Part shown: positions 1-7,385 of the stretch, piece after piece
Layout of the letters: every line of letters starts with the position of its first letter
How positions within the stretch are numbered: the first letter of the stretch is position 1
Source: an uncultured Clostridia bacterium
Lineage (GTDB): Bacteria; Bacillota_A; Clostridia; Oscillospirales; Oscillospiraceae
Length of the DNA: 12,171 nt
Assembly (NCBI GenBank): GCA_949289625.1
Contig: CASEPH010000085.1
Span: 1-12,171, forward strand
Direction: 5' to 3'
Translations under genes and position numbers: made by a program
Notes under the pieces: model-generated
What the model saw: only the letters and a program-made list of their open reading frames with translations
What the model was told of the DNA's origin: nothing
Databases searched by the model: none

Positions 1-1
1 G

Positions 2-2851
2 GGTGGTTATCCTGTTACCACCATCGGCAACGGCGCCCAGACCATTTCCTCCAACAACAAAAACGACGACGTATATGTGCTGTTCCCGGAAGGTGTTACT
101 ACGTTCTCGCCCCGGATGATCTACGACTATAACAGCACCAGTGGCTGGTCCATTCCGTCCTCAGTGATGTCCATTGCCGATGGTACCTTCCTGTCCTGTC
201 CAGGTACCTTTTACGGTGTGGCCGGCAGTGCGGCGGAGACCTATACGGCAACCGACGACACTCGGGATTTCGTGGATTATACTGCCGACGGCAGTGTGAC
301 CTTTACGGCCCAGAGCGGTGAAGAGGGCTATATGCAGCCCAACGGCACCTACTATCTTCCCTCCGGAATGCTGGATGGAGCCCATAAAATCACATTTAAT
401 ATTGTGGCCGACTACCAGTATAAGATCGCCTCCCTGACCGTGGATGGGCAGACTGTGGCAGATGCCGCAGGCAAGAACGAATATGATTTGGAGTACACAT
501 TTACCACCGGTTCCACCGGTATCTCCGTCACCTATGAGGCGGATCCCCAGGACAGCCGGGATCCGGATGCCATGACCCAGAGCTTTGAATATGATGCACC
601 GGAGATTAATGAAAAGGCTGTGGCCGATGGCGTGGAGCTGCCGGAGGATGTGAACGAGTATGTGGGTGTCAATACAGGGTCCACGGCCAAATACGACAAC
701 ACCATGGGTATCTCCACCGGCTACTATTATGCCGCCGATGGAAAAATCTATGAGATGTTCCAGTCCTATCAGTCCACAGACGAGGCCAAATATATGTCCA
801 AGGCGGAGGCCATCAATGGGGTCTACGAGGAGGACGGCTACGTCTATGGCAAAGATTACGACCTGATCCGGGTATACAACTACTATGAAAACGTGACTTC
901 CGGTCCTGCCCAAGGTGTGGTGGAACTGTACTGCACCTATCTCTACAAGGAGATTGACCCGGAGGATGTGGAGTCTCCCAATACAGTGACCAACGACAAT
1001 ATTAACACCGCTTCTGTCTTTGTGCAGCAGGGCGGCGATCTGACCCTGGAGGATTTTACCTCTTACTGCTATACCGCAGGAAAGGGCCCCTCTGAGGCCG
1101 GCAACTTCTTCGGCATGGGTTCGGCCATCCATGTGGACGGCGGAGATGCGGCGACAGCGGCCACTACCATCATCAACAAGGCCACCGCTACCCTGAATTT
1201 GATCAATCCCAGAATCCTTGGTACCGTCAACTCCATCTATGCCACGGCCAACGGCGTGATCTATATAGATGGCGGCGATATCTTCTCCTGCTCCTCCGGT
1301 GGCCACGGGCCCTATGTCTCCACCGGCGGTCAGATCCTGCTGAATACAAAGGGTACGGATCTGGTGGCCGAGGATGGCACGGTGAACCGTGTCACGGAGA
1401 ATCTCACGGCCACCAAGCGGCCCTCCAGCGAATTGGGCACCATGGCCCGGAATACGGATGGCGACATGGAAGGCGTCTATGAGGAGCACGGCGACGATGT
1501 GACAGTCATTGTCACTGGCGATGAGGCCGGTACTGCTCTGGCTACCGATTCCGGTGGCGGCGTCATCGTGGCAAATCAAGTGGTCACAAAGACCTTTGGC
1601 CTGCGTTGTGCCGGTGTATATTCCATTGGCTCCAATGAGAGTTGGGTCTATTGCTACAACTCCAGCCTGACCTCTTATCTGGATGCAGGTCTGTGCTCTG
1701 CTTCCGGCGGTTACATCTATGCCTATAACTGCGATATCAACGGTGTCATGGGCATCAAGTGCCGGGCTGGCGGCAATGCCGAGGAAGAGGAGACCGGCGT
1801 CCATGTGGCAAACTCCCGGGTCGCGGCCTACTTTGACGCAGAAGAAATGAAGAACGCCTACGATGTGGGCGATCCCGACACCATGCGGGAAAAGATGGCC
1901 AGCGGCGAAATTGATGTGAACAATATCACCACCGGCTATTCCGAGCTGAATATGTTCCTGGATAAGGCCAACAATCCCAAGTTCTACGAGGAATCCCTGG
2001 ATTGGTGGTTCACCGACAAATCCAAGACCCCCGGCTATTCCGGCGGCAACAAGTTTGCGGTGATCTATGTGGAAAACTCCTCCACGCCTGTCTATGTGGA
2101 GGCCTCCAAGATGGTGAACCAGAACTATGAGGAATACGGCGATCCGGCTACCCTGGAAGAGGGACAGATTCCTGCGGATAATCTGCTGCTCTCCGTAGAG
2201 GGTGCAGGTTCTGCCACTGTTTACTTCAAAGATGAGAACGACCAGACCTGCTGGGATCTCACCGGAGAGAGTGACGATACCACCGAACTGACCGGCGACT
2301 TCTTCATTGGCGCCTATTCCGAATCCACTGGGAGCCCGGATATTGGCACCGGTGCCAACACCGCTACGGTAAATTTTGAAAATTCCCAGTGGGAAGGCAC
2401 CGTCCTCTATGGCGATACCGAGGAGATCACCGGCGTGTGCAATCTTTCCTTCGATCAGAACTCCAGCTGGAAGATCACCGGCGATACCAAGGTGTCCAAT
2501 CTGGAGATCTACAACGTGGAGAATATTACAGCGGACGAACCTGTAACGGTGACCTTTGACTCCACCACTACTGTGGTGGCCGGAACCTACGGCAACGTGA
2601 CCCTGGAGGGCCCCGGTGTGGAGGAATGGCCGGAACTGGTGGAAGAGGAACCGGAGGAGACCGAAGCCTCTGCAGTGGAGGAATCCGTGGTGGAAACCAC
2701 ACCCACACCGGAAGCTTCTGCCCCGGCAGCGACGGAAGAGCCTGCTGAGGACGGCGGCGTTTCCGGGGGCGTCATTGCCCTGATTGTTGTGCTTTGCGTG
2801 GTCGCCGTGGCAGTGGTCGTGGTTGTGGTCCGCAAAAAGCAGAAAAAATAA
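2..2851 (+). CDS. Large surface protein, 5'-truncated: LRR_5-like end, probable beta-helix, C-terminal membrane anchor
   Basis: The reading frame is open to the left edge, so the true start and any signal peptide lie off the window; 949 residues are visible. Visible residues 1-85 resemble the end of a BspA-type leucine-rich repeat (LRR_5): a VTTIGNGA motif, IPSSVMSIADGTF, and a closing FYGVAGSAAETYTA. Next comes a beta-rich segment with Tyr- and Asp-rich stretches. From about residue 330 to 650, Gly/Asn/Ser-rich short strands (for example GVIYIDGGDIFSCSSGG and GGYIYAYNCDINGVMG) suggest a right-handed parallel beta-helix. The last 80 residues are an acidic Pro/Thr/Glu stalk, then a Val-rich 22-residue membrane span and RKKQKK. 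There is no LPXTG motif, so anchoring is by the membrane helix. An extracellular adhesin or carbohydrate-binding role is inference; no catalytic motif was recognised. The hairpin at 2883-2921 follows. Confidence 0.8.
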   Translation, partial: GGYPVTTIGNGAQTISSNNKNDDVYVLFPEGVTTFSPRMIYDYNSTSGWSIPSSVMSIADGTFLSCPGTFYGVAGSAAETYTATDDTRDFVDYTADGSVTFTAQSGEEGYMQPNGTYYLPSGMLDGAHKITFNIVADYQYKIASLTVDGQTVADAAGKNEYDLEYTFTTGSTGISVTYEADPQDSRDPDAMTQSFEYDAPEINEKAVADGVELPEDVNEYVGVNTGSTAKYDNTMGISTGYYYAADGKIYEMFQSYQSTDEAKYMSKAEAINGVYEEDGYVYGKDYDLIRVYNYYENVTSGPAQGVVELYCTYLYKEIDPEDVESPNTVTNDNINTASVFVQQGGDLTLEDFTSYCYTAGKGPSEAGNFFGMGSAIHVDGGDAATAATTIINKATATLNLINPRILGTVNSIYATANGVIYIDGGDIFSCSSGGHGPYVSTGGQILLNTKGTDLVAEDGTVNRVTENLTATKRPSSELGTMARNTDGDMEGVYEEHGDDVTVIVTGDEAGTALATDSGGGVIVANQVVTKTFGLRCAGVYSIGSNESWVYCYNSSLTSYLDAGLCSASGGYIYAYNCDINGVMGIKCRAGGNAEEEETGVHVANSRVAAYFDAEEMKNAYDVGDPDTMREKMASGEIDVNNITTGYSELNMFLDKANNPKFYEESLDWWFTDKSKTPGYSGGNKFAVIYVENSSTPVYVEASKMVNQNYEEYGDPATLEEGQIPADNLLLSVEGAGSATVYFKDENDQTCWDLTGESDDTTELTGDFFIGAYSESTGSPDIGTGANTATVNFENSQWEGTVLYGDTEEITGVCNLSFDQNSSWKITGDTKVSNLEIYNVENITADEPVTVTFDSTTTVVAGTYGNVTLEGPGVEEWPELVEEEPEETEASAVEESVVETTPTPEASAPAATEEPAEDGGVSGGVIALIVVLCVVAVAVVVVVVRKKQKK

Positions 2852-2882
2852 TTTTGCTCGCTTCTAATTTTCCATAACCTTA

Positions 2883-2930
2883 GTATTTACCGCCGTTGGA
2901 ATCGCCAGCGGCGGTAAATACCGCTATTTT
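2883..2930 (+). terminator. Strong hairpin after the surface-protein gene, probable terminator
   Basis: Arms at 2883-2899 and 2905-2921 form a 17-bp stem with a single G-U pair (2896/2908) and a five-base loop, aatcg. The outer 13 bp are a perfect inverted repeat, gtatttaccgccg / cggcggtaaatac. The tail is short (ctatttt, 2924-2930), so the hairpin is strong but the T-tract is weak. Its place 31 bp after the stop codon supports a terminator for the surface-protein gene. Confidence 0.7.
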
Positions 2931-2988
2931 GAAATTCTCCCAATGGGATGTTTGAGAAGCTTTTCAAATACTTTTACCTGTCCTAAAG

Positions 2989-3026
2989 AATTTGTTCATA
3001 ATTTGTTCACATCCATCCGTTAGGAT
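2989..3026 (+). promoter_or_regulatory. Tandem 11-bp repeat with candidate -10: probable response-regulator-controlled promoter
   Basis: AATTTGTTCA occurs at 2989-2998 and again at 3000-3009, an exact direct repeat at 11-bp spacing (one helical turn). Read as TGTTCA-N5-TGTTCA (2993-2998, 3004-3009), it has the geometry of WalR and PhoP boxes bound by OmpR-family response regulators; it differs from the WalR consensus TGTWAH-N5-TGTWAH at the fifth position of each half. A candidate -10, TAGGAT, lies at 3021-3026. The repeat occupies the place where a -35 would be, and no good -35 hexamer is visible, as in activator-dependent promoters. The regulator's identity is inference. Confidence 0.45.
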
Positions 3027-3053
3027 AACCATGCGAGAATGAAAGTGTGGAAC

Positions 3054-3057
3054 GGAG
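3054..3057 (+). promoter_or_regulatory. Ribosome binding site that selects the glycosyltransferase start at 3065
   Basis: GGAG lies seven bases before GTG 3065. The upstream in-frame GTG at 3047 has no convincing Shine-Dalgarno sequence, and starting there would add six residues (MERSDH) before the usual family start. The GTG at 3065 gives MKLITFAVPCYNS, the typical beginning of these enzymes. Confidence 0.6.
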
Positions 3058-3064
3058 CGATCAT

Positions 3065-4090
3065 GTGAAACTGATTACTTTTGCAGTACCCTGCTATAAT
3101 AGCGCTGCGTATATGGAAAAATGTGTAAACTCTCTGTTGGCAGGGGGAGAGGATGTGGAGATCATTTTGGTGGATGACGGCTCCACCAAGGACGAGACGC
3201 CAGAGATCTGTGACCGGTATGCCCAGGAGTATCCAGGGGTCGTCCGGGCCATCCATCAGCCCAACGGGGGCCACGGAGAAGGCGTCAACCAAGGCCTTCG
3301 CCATGCCAGTGGCATGTACTACAAGGTGGTGGATTCCGACGACTGGCTGGATGAGGATGCACTGAAAAAGATGCTGTCCCGTCTACGGGAATTATCTCAG
3401 ATGCCGGAACCTCTGGATTTGATGATCTGTAACTATGTCTATGAGCATGTCAGCGACAACACCAGCCATACCATTGGCTATAAGAACGTGTTTCCGGTGG
3501 AGGAAATCTTCAACTGGGAGAGCTGTGGCAGATTCCGTGCCAGCCAGTACCTGCTGATGCACTCCGTGATCTATCGGACGGAGCTCCTGCGCCAGACCGG
3601 GATGGAGCTGCCAAAGCATACGTTTTACGTGGATAATATTTTCGTATATTATCCGCTGCCGGCGGTAAAGAGCATGTATTACATGGATCTGGATCTGTAC
3701 CGGTATTTTATCGGACGGCAGGACCAGTCCGTCAACGAAAAGGTGATGGTTCAGCGGGTGGATCAGCAAATTCGGGTGACCCGGCTGATGTTTGGTTACT
3801 ATAATCTCAAGGAACTTAAAAAAACCCAGCCAAAGCTGGCGCGCTATATGTTCCGGTACTTGTCCATGATGCTGACCATTTGTTCCACGCTGCTGAATTT
3901 GGACGGTTCTCCGGAAGCGCTGGCAAAGAAAAAAGAGCTGTGGGAAGAACTACTGCGGGAGCATCCGGAACTGCAGCGCAGGCTGAAGTCCTTTTCACTG
4001 GCGGCAGCCAGTAATATGCCAGGGAAAGCAGGCCGGCGTGCGGAAATTACCATTTATCGAATGGCTAACAAAATATTTAAATTCAACTAA
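3065..4090 (+). CDS. Family 2 glycosyltransferase (GT-A fold)
   Basis: Starting at GTG 3065, the protein has 341 residues. It is expected to transfer a sugar from a nucleotide-sugar donor to an envelope polysaccharide or lipid-linked acceptor, on the cytoplasmic side. The N-terminal nucleotide-binding strand has FAVPCYNSAAYMEKC (6-20) and VDDGS (36-40); QPNGGHGEGVNQG (66-78) follows. The metal-binding DXD motif is VDSDDW (89-94). The acceptor half carries HTFYVDNIFVYYPL (185-198), conserved in clostridial members. The C-terminal 100 residues are helical and basic, with no clear transmembrane helix. This resembles the soluble EpsJ/WcaA-type group; donor and acceptor cannot be read from the sequence. 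It stands alone between two hairpins, so it is probably monocistronic. Confidence 0.88.
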   Translation: MKLITFAVPCYNSAAYMEKCVNSLLAGGEDVEIILVDDGSTKDETPEICDRYAQEYPGVVRAIHQPNGGHGEGVNQGLRHASGMYYKVVDSDDWLDEDALKKMLSRLRELSQMPEPLDLMICNYVYEHVSDNTSHTIGYKNVFPVEEIFNWESCGRFRASQYLLMHSVIYRTELLRQTGMELPKHTFYVDNIFVYYPLPAVKSMYYMDLDLYRYFIGRQDQSVNEKVMVQRVDQQIRVTRLMFGYYNLKELKKTQPKLARYMFRYLSMMLTICSTLLNLDGSPEALAKKKELWEELLREHPELQRRLKSFSLAAASNMPGKAGRRAEITIYRMANKIFKFN

Positions 4091-4097
4091 GCGCCTT

Positions 4098-4132
4098 TGC
4101 GCCGCCGAAAGGGGAGGCCCCTGGGCGGCGCA
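4098..4132 (+). terminator. GC-rich hairpin after the glycosyltransferase
   Basis: Outer arms tgcgccgcc (4098-4106) and ggcggcgca (4124-4132) are perfectly complementary. Inner arms agggg (4110-4114) and cccct (4118-4122) close on a three-base loop. It begins 8 bp after the stop codon. The following bases (tttgcatt) are only weakly T-rich, so termination may be partial or the hairpin may mainly stabilise the 3' end of the mRNA. Confidence 0.6.
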
Positions 4133-4138
4133 TTTGCA

Positions 4139-4167
4139 TTGACATGGGAACAAAAAGCATGTATGCT
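4139..4167 (+). promoter_or_regulatory. Near-consensus sigma-A promoter of dsdA
   Basis: A perfect -35 TTGACA (4139-4144), a 17-bp spacer and TATGCT (4162-4167, five of six matches to TATAAT) precede dsdA. Transcription should begin near 4174, leaving a leader of about 25 bases. A 12-bp dyad, AGCAT-GT-ATGCT (4156-4167), overlaps the -10 and could be an operator or chance. The Shine-Dalgarno GGGGG at 4186-4190 lies seven bases before GTG 4198. Confidence 0.75.
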
Positions 4168-4197
4168 GAGAGAATAGAATAGAAAGGGGGAAATCTC

Positions 4198-5541
4198 GTG
4201 CTGTCTGCATTGCAGCTGGACCATCCTGCCATTCGCGCCATGATGGAGCGGCAGGAGCTTTTTTATCAAAATCCCCGTTGTCGTGGAATGGAGGCGGCCA
4301 GGCCGCTGCTGCCGGTAAATCTGGAGGATATCCGGGATGCGGAGGCTCGCCTGCGTCGATTTGGACCACTGATGGCCCGATTGTTTCCGGAGACTGCTGC
4401 TCAGAGTGGGATCCTGGAGTCGCCTCTTACAGAGCTGCCACGTATGGCACAGTGGTTGCGACAGCAGGGGGGCCAGTTCGCCGGTAGATTGCTGCTCAAG
4501 CGAGATGATTTGCTGCCGGTGGCTGGATCAGTGAAGGCCCGGGGCGGTATCTATGAGGTGCTCAAGCATGCTGAGGATTTGGCAAGAATGGCCGGAATCC
4601 TGCAAAAAATGGATTCCTACGGAATTCTGGCGGAACATCGGGATTTCTTCCAACAGTATCGGATCGAGGTGGGTTCCACGGGCAATCTGGGCCTCAGCGT
4701 GGGATTGATGGGGGCTTCATTGGGCTTCCAAACCGTGGTGCATATGTCCGCCGACGCCAAAGCCTGGAAAAAAGATCTGCTGCGGATGGGAGGCGCTACG
4801 GTAATCGAGTACAAAGGCAACTATAGCGATGCGGTGGAAAAAGGGCGGATTCAGTCCCAGCAGAACCCCAAAAGCTATTTTGTGGATGATGAGCATTCTG
4901 TCAATCTGTTTTTGGGCTATGCCGTGGCCGCCAGCCGGCTTCGGCGGCAGCTGACGGAATGGGAGATCCCTGTGGATCAGGAGCACCCGCTACTGGTGTG
5001 CATCCCTTGCGGCGTGGGCGGTGCGCCGGGGGGCATCACATTTGGCCTGCGGGAAGTATTCGGCGATCATGTGCATTGCTTTTTTGCCGAACCCACGGAG
5101 TCACCCTGCATGACACTGGGAATGGCGTCGGGATTACATGGCAACGTATGTGTTCAGGACATTGGTCTCAGCGGTATCACCCTGGCCGACGGACTGGCTG
5201 TGGGTAGATCCTCCGGATTTGTAGGAAAGATCATGGAGCCGCTGCTGGACGGCTGCTTTACCTTATCTGAGGATCGGTTCCTGCGGTATATGCAGGCGCT
5301 GTGGGCGACAGAAGAGATCTTTGTGGAACCCTCTGCGGCGGCAGGCTTTATCATGGCACAGCGATTGGGAGAAGTGGCGCCGTCCTACCAAGACATGCTG
5401 GAACAGGGAACCCTGCTGGTATGGGCCACCGGTGGTAGCCTGGTGCCGGAATCGGTACGCCGGCAGCTGCTAAACCAGACGGAGACGAGTATCAAGGGGT
5501 TCGGAGAGACAGAAAACGGAGGAGCATCCAATGGAGTATAG
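4198..5541 (+). CDS. dsdA: D-serine ammonia-lyase (D-serine dehydratase), PLP-dependent
   Basis: This cytoplasmic enzyme converts D-serine to pyruvate and ammonia. The 447 residues match the usual length of about 440. The PLP-binding lysine is K113 in AGSVKARGGIYEVL. STGNLGLS (160-167) and the glycine loop PCGVGGAPGG (270-279), which hold the cofactor phosphate in fold-type II enzymes, are intact. VHMSADAKAWKK (181-192), CFFAEPTESPCM (294-305) and ADGLAVGRSSGFVG (330-343) are near-identical to the E. coli enzyme as I recall it, so the call is firm. The start is GTG 4198, fixed by a strong Shine-Dalgarno sequence. The gene overlaps the next one by 11 bp, so the two are co-transcribed and probably coupled in translation. 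No dsdC-type regulator or recognised D-serine transporter lies beside it. The last 17 residues are unconserved in character. Confidence 0.95.
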   Translation: MLSALQLDHPAIRAMMERQELFYQNPRCRGMEAARPLLPVNLEDIRDAEARLRRFGPLMARLFPETAAQSGILESPLTELPRMAQWLRQQGGQFAGRLLLKRDDLLPVAGSVKARGGIYEVLKHAEDLARMAGILQKMDSYGILAEHRDFFQQYRIEVGSTGNLGLSVGLMGASLGFQTVVHMSADAKAWKKDLLRMGGATVIEYKGNYSDAVEKGRIQSQQNPKSYFVDDEHSVNLFLGYAVAASRLRRQLTEWEIPVDQEHPLLVCIPCGVGGAPGGITFGLREVFGDHVHCFFAEPTESPCMTLGMASGLHGNVCVQDIGLSGITLADGLAVGRSSGFVGKIMEPLLDGCFTLSEDRFLRYMQALWATEEIFVEPSAAAGFIMAQRLGEVAPSYQDMLEQGTLLVWATGGSLVPESVRRQLLNQTETSIKGFGETENGGASNGV

Positions 5542-6496
5542 CATTGCGCAACTGATGGGGCTGTTTTTAATCTATTCCTTTCTGGGGTGGTGCGTAGAGG
5601 TCAGCTTTGTGGCTGTGACCCTGGGACAGGTGGTAAACCGAGGATTCCTAAACGGACCGGTATGCCCCATCTATGGAGTGGGGATGTTGGTGGTTCTTCT
5701 GGTGCTGGAACCGATTTCCCAACACCTGCTGCTTTTGTTTCTAGGCGGTATGCTGCTGTGCAGCTTGGTGGAGCTGGCAGGGGGATGGATTTTGGAAAAG
5801 GTGTTCCACACCCGGTGGTGGGATTACAGCGACCAACCCTTCAACCTGGGAGGATATATCTGTCTGGGCTTTTCCTTGATGTGGGGGCTGGCGGTGACCT
5901 TTGCGGTCCGGCTGATTCACCCCTTGATTATGGGGTTTCTGGCCTGGATTCCCCATACGCTGGGGATTGTGCTGGGGACGGTGTGCTATATTCTCCTGGC
6001 GGCGGATATGGTGATGACGCTGATTACGATCATCGGCATGAGAAAACGCCTTGGAGAACTGGAACGGCTGGCAGATGCACTGCATTCTGTAGGTGACGCT
6101 ATATCCGGTCGGCTGGGGAATACCGCGTTAGCGGCAGATGCAAAATTGGATGAGTTTAAGGAGGCTGGACAAGTCAAAATGGCTGAGGGCAGAGAAAAGG
6201 TGTCCGCTGCCATTGAATCCGGTCAGCAGCGTTTAGATGAAGCAAAGGCGCTTGGACAGCAGAAACTTACGGAAGCCCGGGAAAATCGCCAGCAGCGATG
6301 GAATGAAAGCCGAGAGCGTTGGGAGAGCACTGTGGAAGAGCTGCTGGAGCAAAAGATGGAGCTGGAGCAGCGGAGAAAAAAGCTGCTGGCGGAGTACCGC
6401 AACCGGCCTAGATTTGGTGTTCGTCGGTTGGGGAAAGCCTTCCCTGCTATTAAAAAGGCCCTGCAAGAACATTTGGAGGGAATGGACCGGGAATAA
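5531..6496 (+). CDS. CmpB-family (DUF1113) membrane protein with coiled-coil tail
   Basis: The N-terminal 170 residues match the 'putative ABC-transporter type IV' family (PF06541). FLIYSFLGWCVEV (12-24) and NRGFLNGPVCPIYGVG (36-51) are visible, as is WWDYSDQPFNLGGYICL (96-112). About five membrane segments are visible, near residues 7-28, 46-62, 64-86, 107-128 and 132-170. Family members are called permeases from similarity only; the function is not established. Residues 171-321 form a charged, Gln-rich, helical cytoplasmic tail with 11-residue repeats (229-261), ending in a basic segment. The start is ATG 5531, six bases after GGAGGAG (5518-5524), inside the end of dsdA. Co-expression with dsdA hints at a role tied to D-serine or envelope metabolism, but this is weak inference. 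No ATPase partner is present. Confidence 0.8.
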   Translation: MEYSIAQLMGLFLIYSFLGWCVEVSFVAVTLGQVVNRGFLNGPVCPIYGVGMLVVLLVLEPISQHLLLLFLGGMLLCSLVELAGGWILEKVFHTRWWDYSDQPFNLGGYICLGFSLMWGLAVTFAVRLIHPLIMGFLAWIPHTLGIVLGTVCYILLAADMVMTLITIIGMRKRLGELERLADALHSVGDAISGRLGNTALAADAKLDEFKEAGQVKMAEGREKVSAAIESGQQRLDEAKALGQQKLTEARENRQQRWNESRERWESTVEELLEQKMELEQRRKKLLAEYRNRPRFGVRRLGKAFPAIKKALQEHLEGMDRE

Positions 6497-6517
6497 TTGA
6501 AAAGATTCCAGAAAAAC

Positions 6518-6554
6518 CGCAGCCTGTCTCTATAGATAGGCTTGCGTTTTTTTT
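6518..6554 (+). terminator. Intrinsic terminator of the dsdA operon
   Basis: Left arm cgcagcctgtct (6518-6529) pairs with agataggcttgcg (6534-6546), with one bulged T and one G-U pair, around a four-base loop. Eight T residues follow directly (6547-6554). This is a textbook rho-independent terminator, 21 bp after the stop of the membrane-protein gene. Confidence 0.92.
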
Positions 6555-6570
6555 GTCCAGGCAGTATAAT
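6542..6570 (+). promoter_or_regulatory. Promoter of proBA, overlapping the upstream terminator
   Basis: A perfect -10 TATAAT lies at 6565-6570. Exactly 17 bp upstream is TTGCGT (6542-6547), a -35 with three of six matches. The -35 lies in the right arm of the dsdA-operon terminator and the spacer includes its T-tract. The leader is about 30 bases, too short for a T-box, so the proline-responsive T-box known for some Firmicute proBA genes is absent. The Shine-Dalgarno GGGAG (6594-6598) is 10 bases before ATG 6609. Confidence 0.65.
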
Positions 6571-6608
6571 GATAGCCAATACTGAAATGAAGTGGGAGCG
6601 CAAATGCC

Positions 6609-7385
6609 ATGAGAATCTGTATCAAGCTGGGAACCTCAACCCTGGCGCATCCGTCGGGCCATCTCAACATTCGGCAGGTGGAGCATCTTTGCAAGGTACT
6701 CAGTGACCTGAAAAACGCGGGCAACGAAGTGATCCTGGTGTCCTCCGGGGCAATCGGCATGGGCGTTGGAAAGCTGGGCCTGGGCAGCCGGCCGGGAGAT
6801 ATGCCCACCAAGCAGGCTGCGGCTGCGGTGGGCCAATGTGAGCTCATGTACGTCTATGATAAGCTGTTCTCCGAGTATAACCATACGGTGGCCCAGATTT
6901 TGCTCACGGGGGCGGATCTGGAGCAGCCGGAAAGAAGACAAAATTTCTGCAATACCCTGTTCCGGTTGCTGGAACTCAATGTGCTCCCTATCGTCAATGA
7001 AAACGATACTGTTGTTACCGACGAGATTGGCATCGGCGACAACGATACCCTAGCAGCCATTGTGGCGGTACATGCCCAGGCGGATCTGCTGGTGCTGCTG
7101 TCTGACATCGATGGTCTATATACCGCAGATCCCCATAAGCATCCCGAGGCAAAGCTGATTTCCATGGTACCAGAACTGACGCCGGAGATCTGGAAACTGG
7201 CGGAGGGAAAGGGATCGGAGTTGGCCACCGGCGGTATGACCACTAAACTAGGAGCTGCGCAGGTTGCCACCAGCCATGGCTGCGACATGATCATCACCAA
7301 CGGAAAGAATCCATCGGTGCTCTATGATATTCTTGACGGACGCCCTGTGGGCACACATTTTCTTGGAAAGGAGAAAAGCCTATGA
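6609..7385 (+). CDS. proB: Glutamate 5-kinase, kinase domain only (no PUA domain)
   Basis: ProB phosphorylates glutamate at the gamma-carboxyl with ATP, the first step of proline synthesis; the unstable product passes to ProA. The 258 residues contain the complete amino-acid-kinase fold: IKLGTSTL (5-12), SSGAIGMG (45-52), IVNENDTV (128-135), [11 protein letters not shown] (143-153), [11 protein letters not shown] (165-175) and [12 protein letters not shown] (206-217). Feedback-inhibited ProB proteins such as that of E. coli (367 residues) carry a C-terminal PUA domain; here the chain ends right after the kinase domain, with no sign of a frameshift or lost exon because proA starts at once. The stop overlaps the proA start (ATGA), so translation is coupled. 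The start is ATG 6609. No proC is in the window. Confidence 0.95.
   Translation: MRICIKLGTSTLAHPSGHLNIRQVEHLCKVLSDLKNAGNEVILVSSGAIGMGVGKLGLGSRPGDMPTKQAAAAVGQCELMYVYDKLFSEYNHTVAQILLTGADLEQPERRQNFCNTLFRLLELNVLPIVNENDTVVTDEIGIGDNDTLAAIVAVHAQADLLVLLSDIDGLYTADPHKHPEAKLISMVPELTPEIWKLAEGKGSELATGGMTTKLGAAQVATSHGCDMIITNGKNPSVLYDILDGRPVGTHFLGKEKSL

Noticed and set aside
161..1804. Long minus-strand open frame (547 codons) opposite the surface-protein gene
   Set aside because: It lies wholly antisense to a gene with clear domain signals, is rich in Gly/Ile/His/Val with no recognisable motifs, and reflects codon bias on the coding strand.
3047..3064. Upstream GTG start for the glycosyltransferase
   Set aside because: No Shine-Dalgarno sequence fits it, whereas GGAG is well placed for GTG 3065, which also matches the family's usual N-terminus.
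6604..6612. Two-codon upstream frame (ATG CCA TGA) overlapping the proB start as a possible regulatory leader
   Set aside because: It is too short to carry a signal, has no proline codon run, and can arise by chance near a start; no attenuator hairpin accompanies it.
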